64,000 nt of DNA from Collinsella aerofaciens (GTDB taxonomy: Bacteria; Actinomycetota; Coriobacteriia; Coriobacteriales; Coriobacteriaceae), in the NCBI RefSeq assembly GCF_902364945.1, contig NZ_CABJFS010000003.1, forward strand, positions 124,001 to 188,000, given 5' to 3'. Below, piece after piece: positions 42,846 through 51,834 of the stretch. The position numbers and the translations under genes were made by a program. Position 1 is the first letter of the stretch. Each line of letters starts with the position of its first letter. The notes beneath the pieces are model-generated. The model worked only from the letters and a program-made list of their open reading frames with translations. It searched no databases and was not told where the DNA came from.

Positions 42846-44299
42846 CGAGCAATCGCCTTCTCAACGCACGCGACGAGCGTCGATGCCGCCGTCTCGATAT
42901 CGCGGTCGCCCACGAGCGTGCGCACATCAAACAGAATGCGGTCGTGCGAGGTGCGCGTGACGACCGGCGTATCGAAGTCTTGGACGAGCGAGCGCTTGAG
43001 CGCATCGACGGACAGGCGCCCGTCGACCGGGCAGACGGCCACGCACATCGTAGGCAGCTCCACGGTAGGCAGCGAGCCGCCACCGGGGGTCGACGATTCC
43101 TCGACGATCTCCACCTGAACGGCGCACGGGCAACCGACCTTATCGAGCCCGGCAACCATACGATCGCGAAGCTTGCGGGCACGTCGTTCCAAATGGGCCT
43201 GCGGCAGCGTAAGCATACTGAGCACCGGAATATCACGGTGGGCAACATCGGCGCCGTCCATGTAGATACGCAACGTGGCCTCGAGCGCAGTAAGTGCCAA
43301 CTTACCCGGGCGCAGGGCGCGCATAAGCGGATGCGACCCACAGGCCTGGACCAGATCGCGACGGCCCATGATAATGCCCGCCTGTGCGGCACCGAGCAGT
43401 TTATCGCCCGAGCACGACACCAGATCGAGCCCTGCCGAAACCGAAGCCGGCGTGGTTTCTTCGCCGCCGCGAACCAAGATGTCATCGGGCAGCAGCGCGC
43501 CCGAACCCTGGTCCTCGTAGAACAGCAGGCCATGCTTGTGAGCAAGCGCCGCAAGCTCCCGAGAACCCACCTCCTCGTGGAAACCCACGATGCGATAGTT
43601 AGAAGGATGGACCTTAAGGATCATGGCCGTATCGGGCGTGATGGCGCGCTCGTAGTCCGACAGGTGCGTGCGGTTGGTGGCGCCGACCTCGACGAGTTTG
43701 GCGCCCGAAGCCGCCATGACGTCGGGAATACGGAAGCTGCCACCGATCTCGACGAGCTCGCCACGGCTCACGATGACCTCTTTGCCCGCGGCATGGGTGG
43801 CAAGCACCAGCAGCACCGCGGCGGCATTGTTGTTGACGACCAGCGCGTCCTCGGCACCGGTGAGCGAGCGGATCAGTTGCGCGGCGTGCTCCTTGCGCGA
43901 CCCGCGCGAACAGGTGTCGACGCTGTACTCGAGCGTGCTATACCCGCGCGCAACCTCGGCCACGGCCTTTGCCGCCGACTCCGCAAGCGGGGCACGGCCC
44001 AGATTGGTATGGATGACCACACCCGTGGCGTTGACGGCGGGGCGCAGGCTCGGCAGCGCGGAGCGATGCGCACGCCACTCGATGGCCGAGGCCAGGTCGC
44101 GCTTAGAGCGCGGGGCGGCACCGGCGCGAATGGCGGCGCGCTCCTCGTCGAGCTCGGCCGTCACGGCAGCATGGACCACCGCGTCGCAGGTCTCCCCCGC
44201 CGCCTTCACCACCGGCCACTCGGCAAGCAGCTCGTTGACGGAAGGAATGGCGCGCAGGCGGGCGCGCACCTCATCGGACATGTTCTGGCTATCGCTCAT
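42842..44299 (-). CDS. selA: L-seryl-tRNA(Sec) selenium transferase
   Basis: SelA turns Ser-tRNA(Sec) into Sec-tRNA with selenophosphate, as a PLP enzyme. The 485-residue protein shows NATGVVIHTNLGRAPL, EYSVDTCSRGSR, NNNAAAVLLVL and the PLP lysine in SCSGDKLLGAAQAGIIMG (Lys300). Length and motifs match the bacterial family. It overlaps selB by four bases and lies 52 bases after the molybdopterin oxidoreductase gene. selD, which makes selenophosphate, is not in the window. Confidence 0.95.
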   Translation of the reverse strand: MSDSQNMSDEVRARLRAIPSVNELLAEWPVVKAAGETCDAVVHAAVTAELDEERAAIRAGAAPRSKRDLASAIEWRAHRSALPSLRPAVNATGVVIHTNLGRAPLAESAAKAVAEVARGYSTLEYSVDTCSRGSRKEHAAQLIRSLTGAEDALVVNNNAAAVLLVLATHAAGKEVIVSRGELVEIGGSFRIPDVMAASGAKLVEVGATNRTHLSDYERAITPDTAMILKVHPSNYRIVGFHEEVGSRELAALAHKHGLLFYEDQGSGALLPDDILVRGGEETTPASVSAGLDLVSCSGDKLLGAAQAGIIMGRRDLVQACGSHPLMRALRPGKLALTALEATLRIYMDGADVAHRDIPVLSMLTLPQAHLERRARKLRDRMVAGLDKVGCPCAVQVEIVEESSTPGGGSLPTVELPTMCVAVCPVDGRLSVDALKRSLVQDFDTPVVTRTSHDRILFDVRTLVGDRDIETAASTLVACVEKAIAR

Positions 44300-44351
44300 G
44301 TGCGGCCTTTCAAAAGAAACGTGGATCAGTCGAATACATCAGCTGAGTCAA

Positions 44352-46469
44352 TTACTCGTCATTATCCCCGCGCGCCGCGATCTTTTCCACGCGAACGGCG
44401 TTTTCCTGAGTGAGCGCAGCACCCGTCAACGGGTCCCAACGCAACGGCGTATGGTCGAGCGGGCCCACGCCCAAGGCTTGAGCGCCACCGGCATCGGCGC
44501 CAAGCGAACGCCCGCCGGGGGCGGCCGACGTAAAGATGCACGCCGGATGCAGATAAGGCGTCGTCTCCACGCGCACGCGGTCGCGGCCCATATCACTCAC
44601 GAGTTCGACGATCTCGCCGTCGGCGATGCCCATGTGCGCGGCAGCATCGGCATTCATCTGCACGGCATCCAGGTCCGACCCAGCCTCGGCGGCACCTTGG
44701 GCTGCAAGCCTTCGCGAGGTATGCGACTCAAAGGGACGGTTGCCGCTAATGAGGCGAAACATCCCCAGGCCCGGCTCCACCATGGGGGCGATCCAGTTGG
44801 GTACACGACCCAGGCCGGCTCGTTCCCATACGTCGCTTGCCAGCGCAATTTTGCCGCCATCCAAGGGAATCGCCGGCTCGCCCGTACGCGACGGCAACGC
44901 AACACACGTGTCGGCCCAGCCGCGCTCCTTGAGCTCGTCCAGATCGATCCCAAAAGGCGCCACCTGGGCAGCCGCCAGGTCGTCAGACGTAAACCGGAAG
45001 TACTCGCCAGCCCCACACGCCTGCGCCAGACCGGCAAAAATCTCCCGACCGGGACGTGCGTCGTCATGCTGCACAGGCAGCACGGCGTTGCGGTAGAACA
45101 CCCGCGAATCGTTGGCACCCACGACTGTGCCCACACCGCGGTCGGCCTCCAGATACGTCACATCGGGCAGCACGAAGTCAGAAGCGCGCGCTGTCTCGGA
45201 CCAGCGGATATCAATCGTCACGAGCAAGTCGAGCTGCTGCAAAATACCCAACCACGCTCCGGCGTTGCCATAGCCTGCCCCGGGATTGCTAGCATAGACG
45301 ATGATCCCACGCAAATCGCCGGCCAGTATCGACTGACCGATGGTCGTGCACAGGCCGCGCACCGGATCGACCAATGGATAGCGCTCGGACCCCAGCTTGG
45401 GCCCGCGAGGCACCGGCGGCGTCGCAAAGCGCGCGGGATCGAGGTCGCTCAACACAAGCGGCGTGGGCGGATTGAGCGCGCCGCCTACATGCCCGATGCA
45501 GCCCAGCAGCACATCGACCAGGCAGATAGCGCGCGCGGTCTGGGTGCTATTGGCATACGCGATACCGATGCCACCATGAAAGCCCGCATCCACCACAGCG
45601 GCAGGCGCGGCGGCAGCGAGATCGCGCGCCGTGGCGACAATCTCTGCGGCCGGCACGTCGCACATCGACTCGGCCCACTCGGGCGTCCAAGCACGGGCCG
45701 CCTGCGCCAGCTCGTCAAAGCCTGTGGTATAGCGGGCAACAAACTCGTGATCGTACAGGTCCTCGGCAATCAAGACATGCGCAATGCCCAGCAGCAAGGC
45801 CAGGTCGCAGCCCGGGCGCACGCGCAGCCAGCGGTCGGCAAGCGCGGCCGAGCCGCTGCGCCGGGGGTCGACCACGATAATCTTCGCCCCACGGCGACGG
45901 GCATCGTTGAGCGCATCAACAGCCCCCATCGTCGACGAATCGACGATGGAACGCCCCAGATACATGATGCAATCGGTATGCGACAGGTCGGTGGCGGGGC
46001 TGTAACCCAGGCTGTGCTCCCAGCCGGTGAGACGGCTTACCTCGCAGGCACCGTCGGCACCATACACGTTGGGCGAGCCCAGCGCATGCATAAGGCGATA
46101 TGCCCAGTAGCGGTCGAACGAGGGCACGCCGAGCGTCATGCCCAGCGCACGGGGGCCACGTTCGTCAACAATCCCCAAAAGACGCTCGGCAATCTGGGCA
46201 AACGCTTCGTCCCACGAAATCGCATCGAACCCCGAGCCATCAGCTCGTCGGCGCATGGGGTGCACAATGCGATCGCGCTCGTCAAACGGCATAGACAGGC
46301 GATGCCGACCGCGGGCGCACAGGGCACGCGCCGCGCACGGATGCCCCACAACCGGCAGCTCGGCCACCACGCGACCGTCCTCAACGCGTGCCGCAAAGGC
46401 GCAATCGGCATAGCATCCCCCGCATGTAGTCACCACGGCGCGACCGTCACGCTTCACAGCAGATGCCAT
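44352..46469 (-). CDS. Molybdopterin-dependent oxidoreductase, DMSO-reductase superfamily, substrate unknown
   Basis: The 705-residue protein opens with a 4Fe-4S motif (CGGCYADC at about 16-23, fourth Cys in ALCARGR). It then follows the bis-MGD fold: ISWDEAFAQIAERLL, IIVVDPRRSGSAALAD, the molybdopterin-binding IVYASNPGAGYGNAGAW, and a C-terminal domain with SGNRPFESHTSRRLAAQG. The likely molybdenum ligand is Cys in DGACEVSRLTG. No twin-arginine signal is seen, so it should be cytoplasmic. No dedicated Fe-S or membrane partner is adjacent. It sits between the formate channel and selA. A thiosulfate/polysulfide-reductase-like role or a second formate enzyme are options. Confidence 0.82.
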   Translation of the reverse strand: MASAVKRDGRAVVTTCGGCYADCAFAARVEDGRVVAELPVVGHPCAARALCARGRHRLSMPFDERDRIVHPMRRRADGSGFDAISWDEAFAQIAERLLGIVDERGPRALGMTLGVPSFDRYWAYRLMHALGSPNVYGADGACEVSRLTGWEHSLGYSPATDLSHTDCIMYLGRSIVDSSTMGAVDALNDARRRGAKIIVVDPRRSGSAALADRWLRVRPGCDLALLLGIAHVLIAEDLYDHEFVARYTTGFDELAQAARAWTPEWAESMCDVPAAEIVATARDLAAAAPAAVVDAGFHGGIGIAYANSTQTARAICLVDVLLGCIGHVGGALNPPTPLVLSDLDPARFATPPVPRGPKLGSERYPLVDPVRGLCTTIGQSILAGDLRGIIVYASNPGAGYGNAGAWLGILQQLDLLVTIDIRWSETARASDFVLPDVTYLEADRGVGTVVGANDSRVFYRNAVLPVQHDDARPGREIFAGLAQACGAGEYFRFTSDDLAAAQVAPFGIDLDELKERGWADTCVALPSRTGEPAIPLDGGKIALASDVWERAGLGRVPNWIAPMVEPGLGMFRLISGNRPFESHTSRRLAAQGAAEAGSDLDAVQMNADAAAHMGIADGEIVELVSDMGRDRVRVETTPYLHPACIFTSAAPGGRSLGADAGGAQALGVGPLDHTPLRWDPLTGAALTQENAVRVEKIAARGDNDE

Positions 46470-46538
46470 CTCGATTACCCCTTTCATCAGCCAAACACAA
46501 CAGGCCAAAAGCCCGGCAACGAGTCCCAGGCCAAAAAA

Positions 46539-46569
46539 GCCTCCCGCACGGCAACGCCCCGCGGGAGGC
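46539..46569 (-). terminator. Intrinsic terminator after the formate channel gene
   Basis: A 9-bp stem (GCCTCCCGC/GCGGGAGGC) is followed on the - strand by TTTTTT. It marks a likely end of the long formate hydrogenlyase transcript and separates it from the molybdopterin oxidoreductase and sel genes. Confidence 0.85.
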
Positions 46570-46591
46570 CCAACGTCAAACAGACGGTACC

Positions 46592-47431
46592 TTACGCCTC
46601 GGACTTCTTGGCGTAGATAAACCAGTAGCCGAGCGCGACCAGAACCGCGCCGCCCACGATGTTGCCCAGCGTGGCGGCGGACAGGTTAAACGCAATGCCC
46701 GCAGCGTTGAGCGCATCGGCGCCGGCGACGTCAGCACCATAGCCGCACGCGTGCATCACGGCACCCATGGGCAAAAAGTACATGTTGGCAACGCAGTGCT
46801 CAAAACCGCAGGCCACAAAGGCAGCGATCGGCAGCAAAATACCCACGACCTTATCGACCACGGTCTTGCCGGCGGTACCGATCCACACGGCCAGGCACAC
46901 AAAGATGTTGCACAGGATGCCGCGGAAGAAGATCGTCACCCAGTCGATCGTCACCTTGCCGGCGGCGACGCTCACCATGGAATTGGCAACCGCCTCGCCG
47001 TTGAGTTTGTAAATGCCGGCCATGTACACCAAAAAGACGATGAACAGAGCACCGACAAAATTACCGACCCATACGACGACCCAAGCCTTGAGCATCTGAG
47101 CCAGGGTGATCTTTTTGCTCTTGAGCGCGCAGACCATAAGAGAATTGCCGGTGAACAGCTCGGCGCCGCACACCAGTACCAGCACCAGGCCCAGGCAAAA
47201 GCACAGGCCGCCCACGACGCGCTGGGCACCCCAACCGAGCGTGCTGTCGCTCAAAAACACTGTAAAGAACAGGCCGCCGAAGGCGATAAAAGCGCCGGCG
47301 AACATTGCCAACAGAAAGGCCTTAGCGACCGGCAGGTTAGCCTTGGTCACGCCGGCGGTCTCGGTCTTGGCCTCGATCGCGGCGGGCGCCAGGCAATCGG
47401 GAGCGGAGTACTCCACCTTGGAATCTGCCAT
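46592..47431 (-). CDS. focA: Formate/nitrite transporter family channel (FocA-like)
   Basis: FocA-type pentameric channels move formate across the cell membrane. The 279-residue protein has six membrane helices and family motifs: LLAMFAGAFIAFGGLFFTV in helix 1, LVCGAELFTGNSLM, WVGNFVGALFIV, GILCNIFVCLAVW and CGFEHCVANMYFLPMG, which contains the gating-region His. I use the ATG at 47431. It follows hycI, so transport is coupled to formate oxidation by FdhF. Confidence 0.9.
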   Translation of the reverse strand: MADSKVEYSAPDCLAPAAIEAKTETAGVTKANLPVAKAFLLAMFAGAFIAFGGLFFTVFLSDSTLGWGAQRVVGGLCFCLGLVLVLVCGAELFTGNSLMVCALKSKKITLAQMLKAWVVVWVGNFVGALFIVFLVYMAGIYKLNGEAVANSMVSVAAGKVTIDWVTIFFRGILCNIFVCLAVWIGTAGKTVVDKVVGILLPIAAFVACGFEHCVANMYFLPMGAVMHACGYGADVAGADALNAAGIAFNLSAATLGNIVGGAVLVALGYWFIYAKKSEA

Positions 47432-47470
47432 GTCAATCACTTCTTTCCTAATCAGCAGAGACAAGCGCTC

Positions 47471-47974
47471 CTATTGCTCTTGCCCCAAGCGGACAAAGTG
47501 GGAAAAGTCGTTGGCGGCCACGGCGTCGTACACGGCGTCGACGGCGTCAAAGACTTCCGGGGACATGGGGTTGTAGAACTCCGTGTCACCCGGCTGAATC
47601 CCGACGAAGACGATATCATCGCACGATTGCTCGATTTCCTCGATCAGAATCGACAAGGGAAGCGAATGCGTGGTGAACATCGACTTGCGGGCCACATCGC
47701 GCTTGTCGAGCAAGCGGATGGACCCGACGGGCAGCGCCATGTCGGCGGCATCGACCAAGACCAGGCGAGGCGGACGCTCGCGCTTGACCTCGATGATGTC
47801 ATCCTCGGGCGTTTGGCCGCCGTCGATGGTGTACCAACCGGCGATGGGTGCGTCCTCCATCTTTTTGGAGAGCACGGGGCCGGCGGCATCGTCGGCACGC
47901 AGTACGCTTCCCGCCGTGAGCACGATACCCGCAAACGGGGCTCCGTTCACACGTCCATCCACAACGCGACCCAT
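47471..47974 (-). CDS. hycI: Hydrogenase maturation endopeptidase HycI
   Basis: HycI trims the C-terminus of the large hydrogenase subunit after nickel insertion. The 167-residue protein has the M52-family pattern: VLTAGSVLRADDAAGP (first metal ligand Asp), LVLVDAADM, and FTTHSLPLSILIEEIE with the ligand His. Here the client is the protein at 50059-51831, which carries a 44-residue tail after DPCYSCTDR. Its start overlaps the hycH stop by one base. Confidence 0.9.
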   Translation of the reverse strand: MGRVVDGRVNGAPFAGIVLTAGSVLRADDAAGPVLSKKMEDAPIAGWYTIDGGQTPEDDIIEVKRERPPRLVLVDAADMALPVGSIRLLDKRDVARKSMFTTHSLPLSILIEEIEQSCDDIVFVGIQPGDTEFYNPMSPEVFDAVDAVYDAVAANDFSHFVRLGQEQ

Positions 47975-48555
47975 TACTGCAACCTCCCCGTCAGATACAC
48001 GCCCGACACATCGCGCACGCGCTCAACCAGATCACGGAACTTCATCAAAAACGCGACCTGCTGGGCATGCAGGCCAAAGTCGTCGTCGAACACCGAGATG
48101 CCGGCCTTGGCCGACCCGCGAAAACCGCGCTCGTCGAGCAACGCATCGCAGGCCTCGAGCAGCGACGGCACCGCCGCCTTGTCGAGCTGGCACTCACCAA
48201 AGGAGCGGATGGCCTCAAACTTGGTTTTGGCCTCCCCCTCCGGCAGCGCGTCGACGAGCGAATAGAAGACGTTCACCGGCACCGACAGGCGCGGCTCAAA
48301 GCAGTCGAGCACGCCGGTGTGGTGGCCCACGGCGAGCGTGTAGTACAGCACGTCGCAGGCCTCCTGGGGAACGTCTTCCTCGGTCTCCACAAACTTACGC
48401 GTGAGCTCGTAAAAGACCACCTGGTCGGGCGCATGGCCCAGGCAGGGGTCGGCGACGCCCTCGGCGGCCTCGTCGCTTGCGCGCGAGGCATCGCCAAAGG
48501 AGCCGCCGAGCATACCGGGGCCCGCAAAGTAACCAGAGCGGTCCGTGAGCTCCAT
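47974..48555 (-). CDS. hycH: Formate hydrogenlyase maturation protein HycH
   Basis: The 193-residue protein matches the HycH family, needed to convert the precursor of the large subunit to mature enzyme. Recognisable parts are VVFYELTRKFVETEEDVP, VLYYTLAVGHHTGVLDCF and VDALPEGEAKTKFEAIRSFGE. It has no metal motif of its own. It starts directly after the stop of the small hydrogenase subunit gene and overlaps hycI by one base, so all three are translated together. Confidence 0.88.
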   Translation of the reverse strand: MELTDRSGYFAGPGMLGGSFGDASRASDEAAEGVADPCLGHAPDQVVFYELTRKFVETEEDVPQEACDVLYYTLAVGHHTGVLDCFEPRLSVPVNVFYSLVDALPEGEAKTKFEAIRSFGECQLDKAAVPSLLEACDALLDERGFRGSAKAGISVFDDDFGLHAQQVAFLMKFRDLVERVRDVSGVYLTGRLQ

Positions 48556-49338
48556 CTAGCGACCTCCGGCCAGCACCAGATCCTGCAGCGCCGAGTACAC
48601 CTCGACGCGGCGCGGATCGTCCTGCTTGTCGATGAGCAGCGCCATGGCACCGCGGATATCGCCCTTGGGCGCGCCCTCGAGCGTATCCATAAACTCATTG
48701 GCCAGGTCGCGGCCGTAACGGTAGCCGCTCATGGCGCGAGCCTCGCGCTCGATGGCGACGCGCAGCTTGTACGGCACGCCGGGGTGCAGGATATCGGCCT
48801 GCTCGCCGGCGGCCTCCACCGTGGTCTCGGCATGGAGCTTTTGGTCCAGCAGACCGAGCGCCATGGCAAAGCCGTAGATGGTCTGCGCGGGGCTAGGCGG
48901 GCAGCCGGGGATGTAGACATCGACCGGCAGAATCTTGTCCGTGCCGCCCCAGACGCAGTAGTTGTCGTAGAAGATGCCACCGGTGCAGCCGCACGCGCCA
49001 TAGGACACCACGATCTTGGGATCGGGTGCGGCCTCAAAGGCGCGCAGGGCCGGCATGCGCATGGCACGCGTCACGGCACCGGTGTACAGCAGCACGTCGG
49101 CGTGACGGGGCGAGGGCACGACCTTGATGCCAAAGCGCTCGACGTCGAAGACGGGCGTGATGGAACCGAAGATCTCGATCTCGCAACCGTTGCAGCCGCC
49201 GCAGTCGACACGGTAGACGTACACCGAGCGTTTGATCTTCTTAAGAAGGGTCGCCTTGGCCTTCTCGATGCTCTCGTCGAGCTCGATCTTGGTCGGGCGG
49301 TACTGAAGCCGCTCGGGCAAAAGCGTGGGTTCGGCCAT
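48556..49338 (-). CDS. hyfI: Formate hydrogenlyase small subunit (HycG/HyfI, NuoB-like)
   Basis: The 260-residue protein is the Fe-S subunit next to the NiFe large subunit. Its NuoB-like core shows VDCGGCNGCEIEIFGSITPVF (cluster Cys pair near residue 48), YTGAVTRAM, GACGCTGGIFYDNYCVWGG and VYIPGCPPSPAQTIYGFAMAL with the last cluster Cys. The C-terminal 90 residues extend beyond NuoB, as in HycG. GGAGGAG lies just before the ATG. Confidence 0.92.
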   Translation of the reverse strand: MAEPTLLPERLQYRPTKIELDESIEKAKATLLKKIKRSVYVYRVDCGGCNGCEIEIFGSITPVFDVERFGIKVVPSPRHADVLLYTGAVTRAMRMPALRAFEAAPDPKIVVSYGACGCTGGIFYDNYCVWGGTDKILPVDVYIPGCPPSPAQTIYGFAMALGLLDQKLHAETTVEAAGEQADILHPGVPYKLRVAIEREARAMSGYRYGRDLANEFMDTLEGAPKGDIRGAMALLIDKQDDPRRVEVYSALQDLVLAGGR

Positions 49339-49340
49339 GG

Positions 49341-50057
49341 TTACTCCTCCTTCGTATCAAAATCCATGATGATGCCCTCGACCGGTGCAGGTCCAGCGGG
49401 GATCTCGGGCGCATCGGGGTTGAGCTCGCGGTCGATATACTCCGGGTTCACGCCGTGGCCGCCCAGATACTCCATGCCGGGGCCCTGGGGCTCACCGGAC
49501 GCAAGCGTCTCGTTGGCAGCCATGCCGCGCGCGTTGCCGGTCTTTACGGCCGAGGCGGCGCGCAGGGCGTCGAGCTCACGCTTGCACTCCTGGCACATAC
49601 CGACGGTACGGGCGGCCTGCTCGGCCTCCATGCCGCCGGCCTTTTGCAGCAGGCGCTTGGCGTAGTCGATCTCCTTGTGCGGGGCAAACGGCTTGCCGCA
49701 ACGCGAGCAGTGCTCGAGCGTATAGACGCTCTTGCTGGTGAGGTCGTCCTTGCTCATGACGGCCAGCTCAAACTCCTCGGTGAGCTTGATGGCCTCCATG
49801 GGGCAGGCTTCCTCGCAGCGGCCGCAAAAGATGCAGCGACCGTAGTCGATCGACCAGGTGATGGTATCGGCCGCAAGGTCGGTGTCCATGCGAATGGCAT
49901 CGGCCGGGCACGCCACGCCGCAGGCACCGCAGGCGATGCAGAGCTCCGCGTTGTGCTCGGGCTTGCCGCGCATGTCCTTGTTGGTGGGGAACGGCGCAAA
50001 CGGGTACTTGACCGTCGCGTCGCCAGCCTTGGCGTTAACCTTCCAAAGCTTCAGCAT
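49341..50057 (-). CDS. hyfH: Formate hydrogenlyase Fe-S subunit (HycF/HyfH)
   Basis: The 238-residue protein carries two 4Fe-4S ferredoxin motifs, CIACGACGVACP and CIFCGRCEEACP, then a second Cys group (HCSRCGKPFAPHKE and MCQECKRE) that resembles a zinc or rubredoxin-like site. It links HyfG/HyfI to the electron-input arm, like NuoI. I start it at 50057, one base after the large-subunit stop. The C-terminal tail is longer than in E. coli HycF. Confidence 0.9.
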   Translation of the reverse strand: MLKLWKVNAKAGDATVKYPFAPFPTNKDMRGKPEHNAELCIACGACGVACPADAIRMDTDLAADTITWSIDYGRCIFCGRCEEACPMEAIKLTEEFELAVMSKDDLTSKSVYTLEHCSRCGKPFAPHKEIDYAKRLLQKAGGMEAEQAARTVGMCQECKRELDALRAASAVKTGNARGMAANETLASGEPQGPGMEYLGGHGVNPEYIDRELNPDAPEIPAGPAPVEGIIMDFDTKEE

Positions 50058-50058
50058 A

Positions 50059-51831
50059 TTAGAGCGCCTCCTCATCGAGCGGAGCGGCCATGGTGCCCTC
50101 GCCCGCAAGCGGCGACTTGTCGCGCCAGACGTTCTCGAACTGCTCCTTGTCGAGCACGTGGTCGCGCTTGGCGGCGACATCGGTCACCGTCACGCGGTCG
50201 GTGCAGGAGTAGCACGGGTCGAGCGAGCCGACGATCAGCGCCGCGTCGCCCACGGTGTTGCCGCGGAACATGTAGCGCAGGACCGGCCAGTTGCTGTACG
50301 TGGCGGCCTTGGCGCGCCAGCGGTAGCACTTCTGGTTATTGCCGAGCATAGCCCAGTGCACGTCCTCGCCGCGCGGCGCCTCGGTGGCGCCGATGGCGTA
50401 CTTGTGCGGGGTGTACTCCCAATCCGTGGTGAGGATGGGGCCCGACGGGCAGTTCTCGAGCATGGTCTCGATCATGTCGATCGAATCGTAGACCTCCTGG
50501 ATGCGAACGGCGGTACGGCCGAAGGCATCGCAGGTGTCGGCCGTAGCGGCGTGCATCTTTTGGACGTCCGGATCGGCGTAGCCGTCGAAGGGATGGTCAA
50601 AGCGCACGTCGCGGGCATAGCCCGAGCCACGCATGAGCGGGCCGACCGGCGAGAAGTCGCGTGCGATCTTGCGGTCCAAGATGCCGATGCCACTCGTACG
50701 CTCAATAAAGTTGGGCGTGGAGAGCAAGACGTCGACGAGTTCCTGAACCTCGGAGCGCAGCTGGTGGATGGTCGTGAGCGTGGAGAGCTTCTGCTCGGCC
50801 AAAATGTCGCGACGCACGCCGCCGATCACGTTGAGGCCGTAGGTCTTGCGGTGACCGGAGAGCTTCTCGGCCAGGTCCATGGACTTCTCGCGGACGCGGA
50901 AGAACTGCTGGAAGCCGGAGTCGAAGCCCGTGTAGTGCGATGCGAGGCCAATGTTGAGCAGATGCGAGTGCAGGCGCTCGACCTCGAGCATGATGGCGCG
51001 GATGTACTGGGCGCGCGGCGGGACATGGATGCCCTGGGCGCGCTCGACGGCCTCGGCATAGGCCACCGAGTGGGCGCAGCCGCAGATGCCGCAGATGCGG
51101 TCGGCGAGGAACGTCACGGCATCATAGTTCAGGCGCGTCTCGGCAACCTTCTCCATGCCGCGGTGCACGTAGAACAGACGGTAGTCGGCGTCGACGATCG
51201 TCTCGCCCTCAACGAACAGACGGAAGTGGCCGGGCTCGTCGGAGGTAATGTGCAACGGGCCCATGGGGACGAGCGTCGTCTCCTTGCCCTTGGTATCGGC
51301 CAAGAACTCGTAGTTTTCCATATCGCTCGCGGGAGCGGGACGGAAGCGGTAGTCCATGGAGTCCTTGCGCAGCGGGTACAGGCCGCTGGGCCAATCGTCG
51401 GGCAGCACCAGGCGACGACGATCGGGCAGACCCTCGGGGATCAGGCCGAACATGTCGCGAAGCTCGCGCTCGCCCCACACGCAGGCGGGGACGAACGGCG
51501 TCACGGACGGGAACGTCATCTTGGCGGGATCGACCTCGGTGCGCACGGTCACCCAGCCGGGGTCCTCCCCCTCCATGGAGATGACGTAGTACACGGCGTA
51601 ACGGCCGCACAGACTGCGCTCATCGTTGCCGATGATCACGGGAATCCAACCGTAGCGCTCGTAATACAGGTAGTGGACGGCCTCGGGCAGCTTGTCCTGC
51701 TTGACGGTAATCGTCAGCTGGTCCTCGCACTGCCACTCGACCTTCTCGATGCAGCCCGGAACGGCGCGGCGCAGGGCCTCGACATGGCTCTCGCAGCGAC
51801 GGGCATACACCTTGTTCTCAGTTTCAATCAT
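50059..51831 (-). CDS. hyfG: Formate hydrogenlyase NiFe large subunit (HycE/HyfG)
   Basis: The 590-residue protein is a fusion of a NuoC-like 30-kDa domain (to about residue 160, VWGERELRDMFGL) and the NiFe catalytic subunit. The nickel sites are RICGICGCAHS and DPCYSCTDR. Group 4 hydrogenases of this kind make H2 at the inner face of the membrane. After DPCYSCTDR there are 44 more residues, the peptide expected to be cut off by HycI. It stands between hyfF and hyfH in standard order. Confidence 0.95.
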   Translation of the reverse strand: MIETENKVYARRCESHVEALRRAVPGCIEKVEWQCEDQLTITVKQDKLPEAVHYLYYERYGWIPVIIGNDERSLCGRYAVYYVISMEGEDPGWVTVRTEVDPAKMTFPSVTPFVPACVWGERELRDMFGLIPEGLPDRRRLVLPDDWPSGLYPLRKDSMDYRFRPAPASDMENYEFLADTKGKETTLVPMGPLHITSDEPGHFRLFVEGETIVDADYRLFYVHRGMEKVAETRLNYDAVTFLADRICGICGCAHSVAYAEAVERAQGIHVPPRAQYIRAIMLEVERLHSHLLNIGLASHYTGFDSGFQQFFRVREKSMDLAEKLSGHRKTYGLNVIGGVRRDILAEQKLSTLTTIHQLRSEVQELVDVLLSTPNFIERTSGIGILDRKIARDFSPVGPLMRGSGYARDVRFDHPFDGYADPDVQKMHAATADTCDAFGRTAVRIQEVYDSIDMIETMLENCPSGPILTTDWEYTPHKYAIGATEAPRGEDVHWAMLGNNQKCYRWRAKAATYSNWPVLRYMFRGNTVGDAALIVGSLDPCYSCTDRVTVTDVAAKRDHVLDKEQFENVWRDKSPLAGEGTMAAPLDEEAL

Positions 51832-51834
51832 TCG

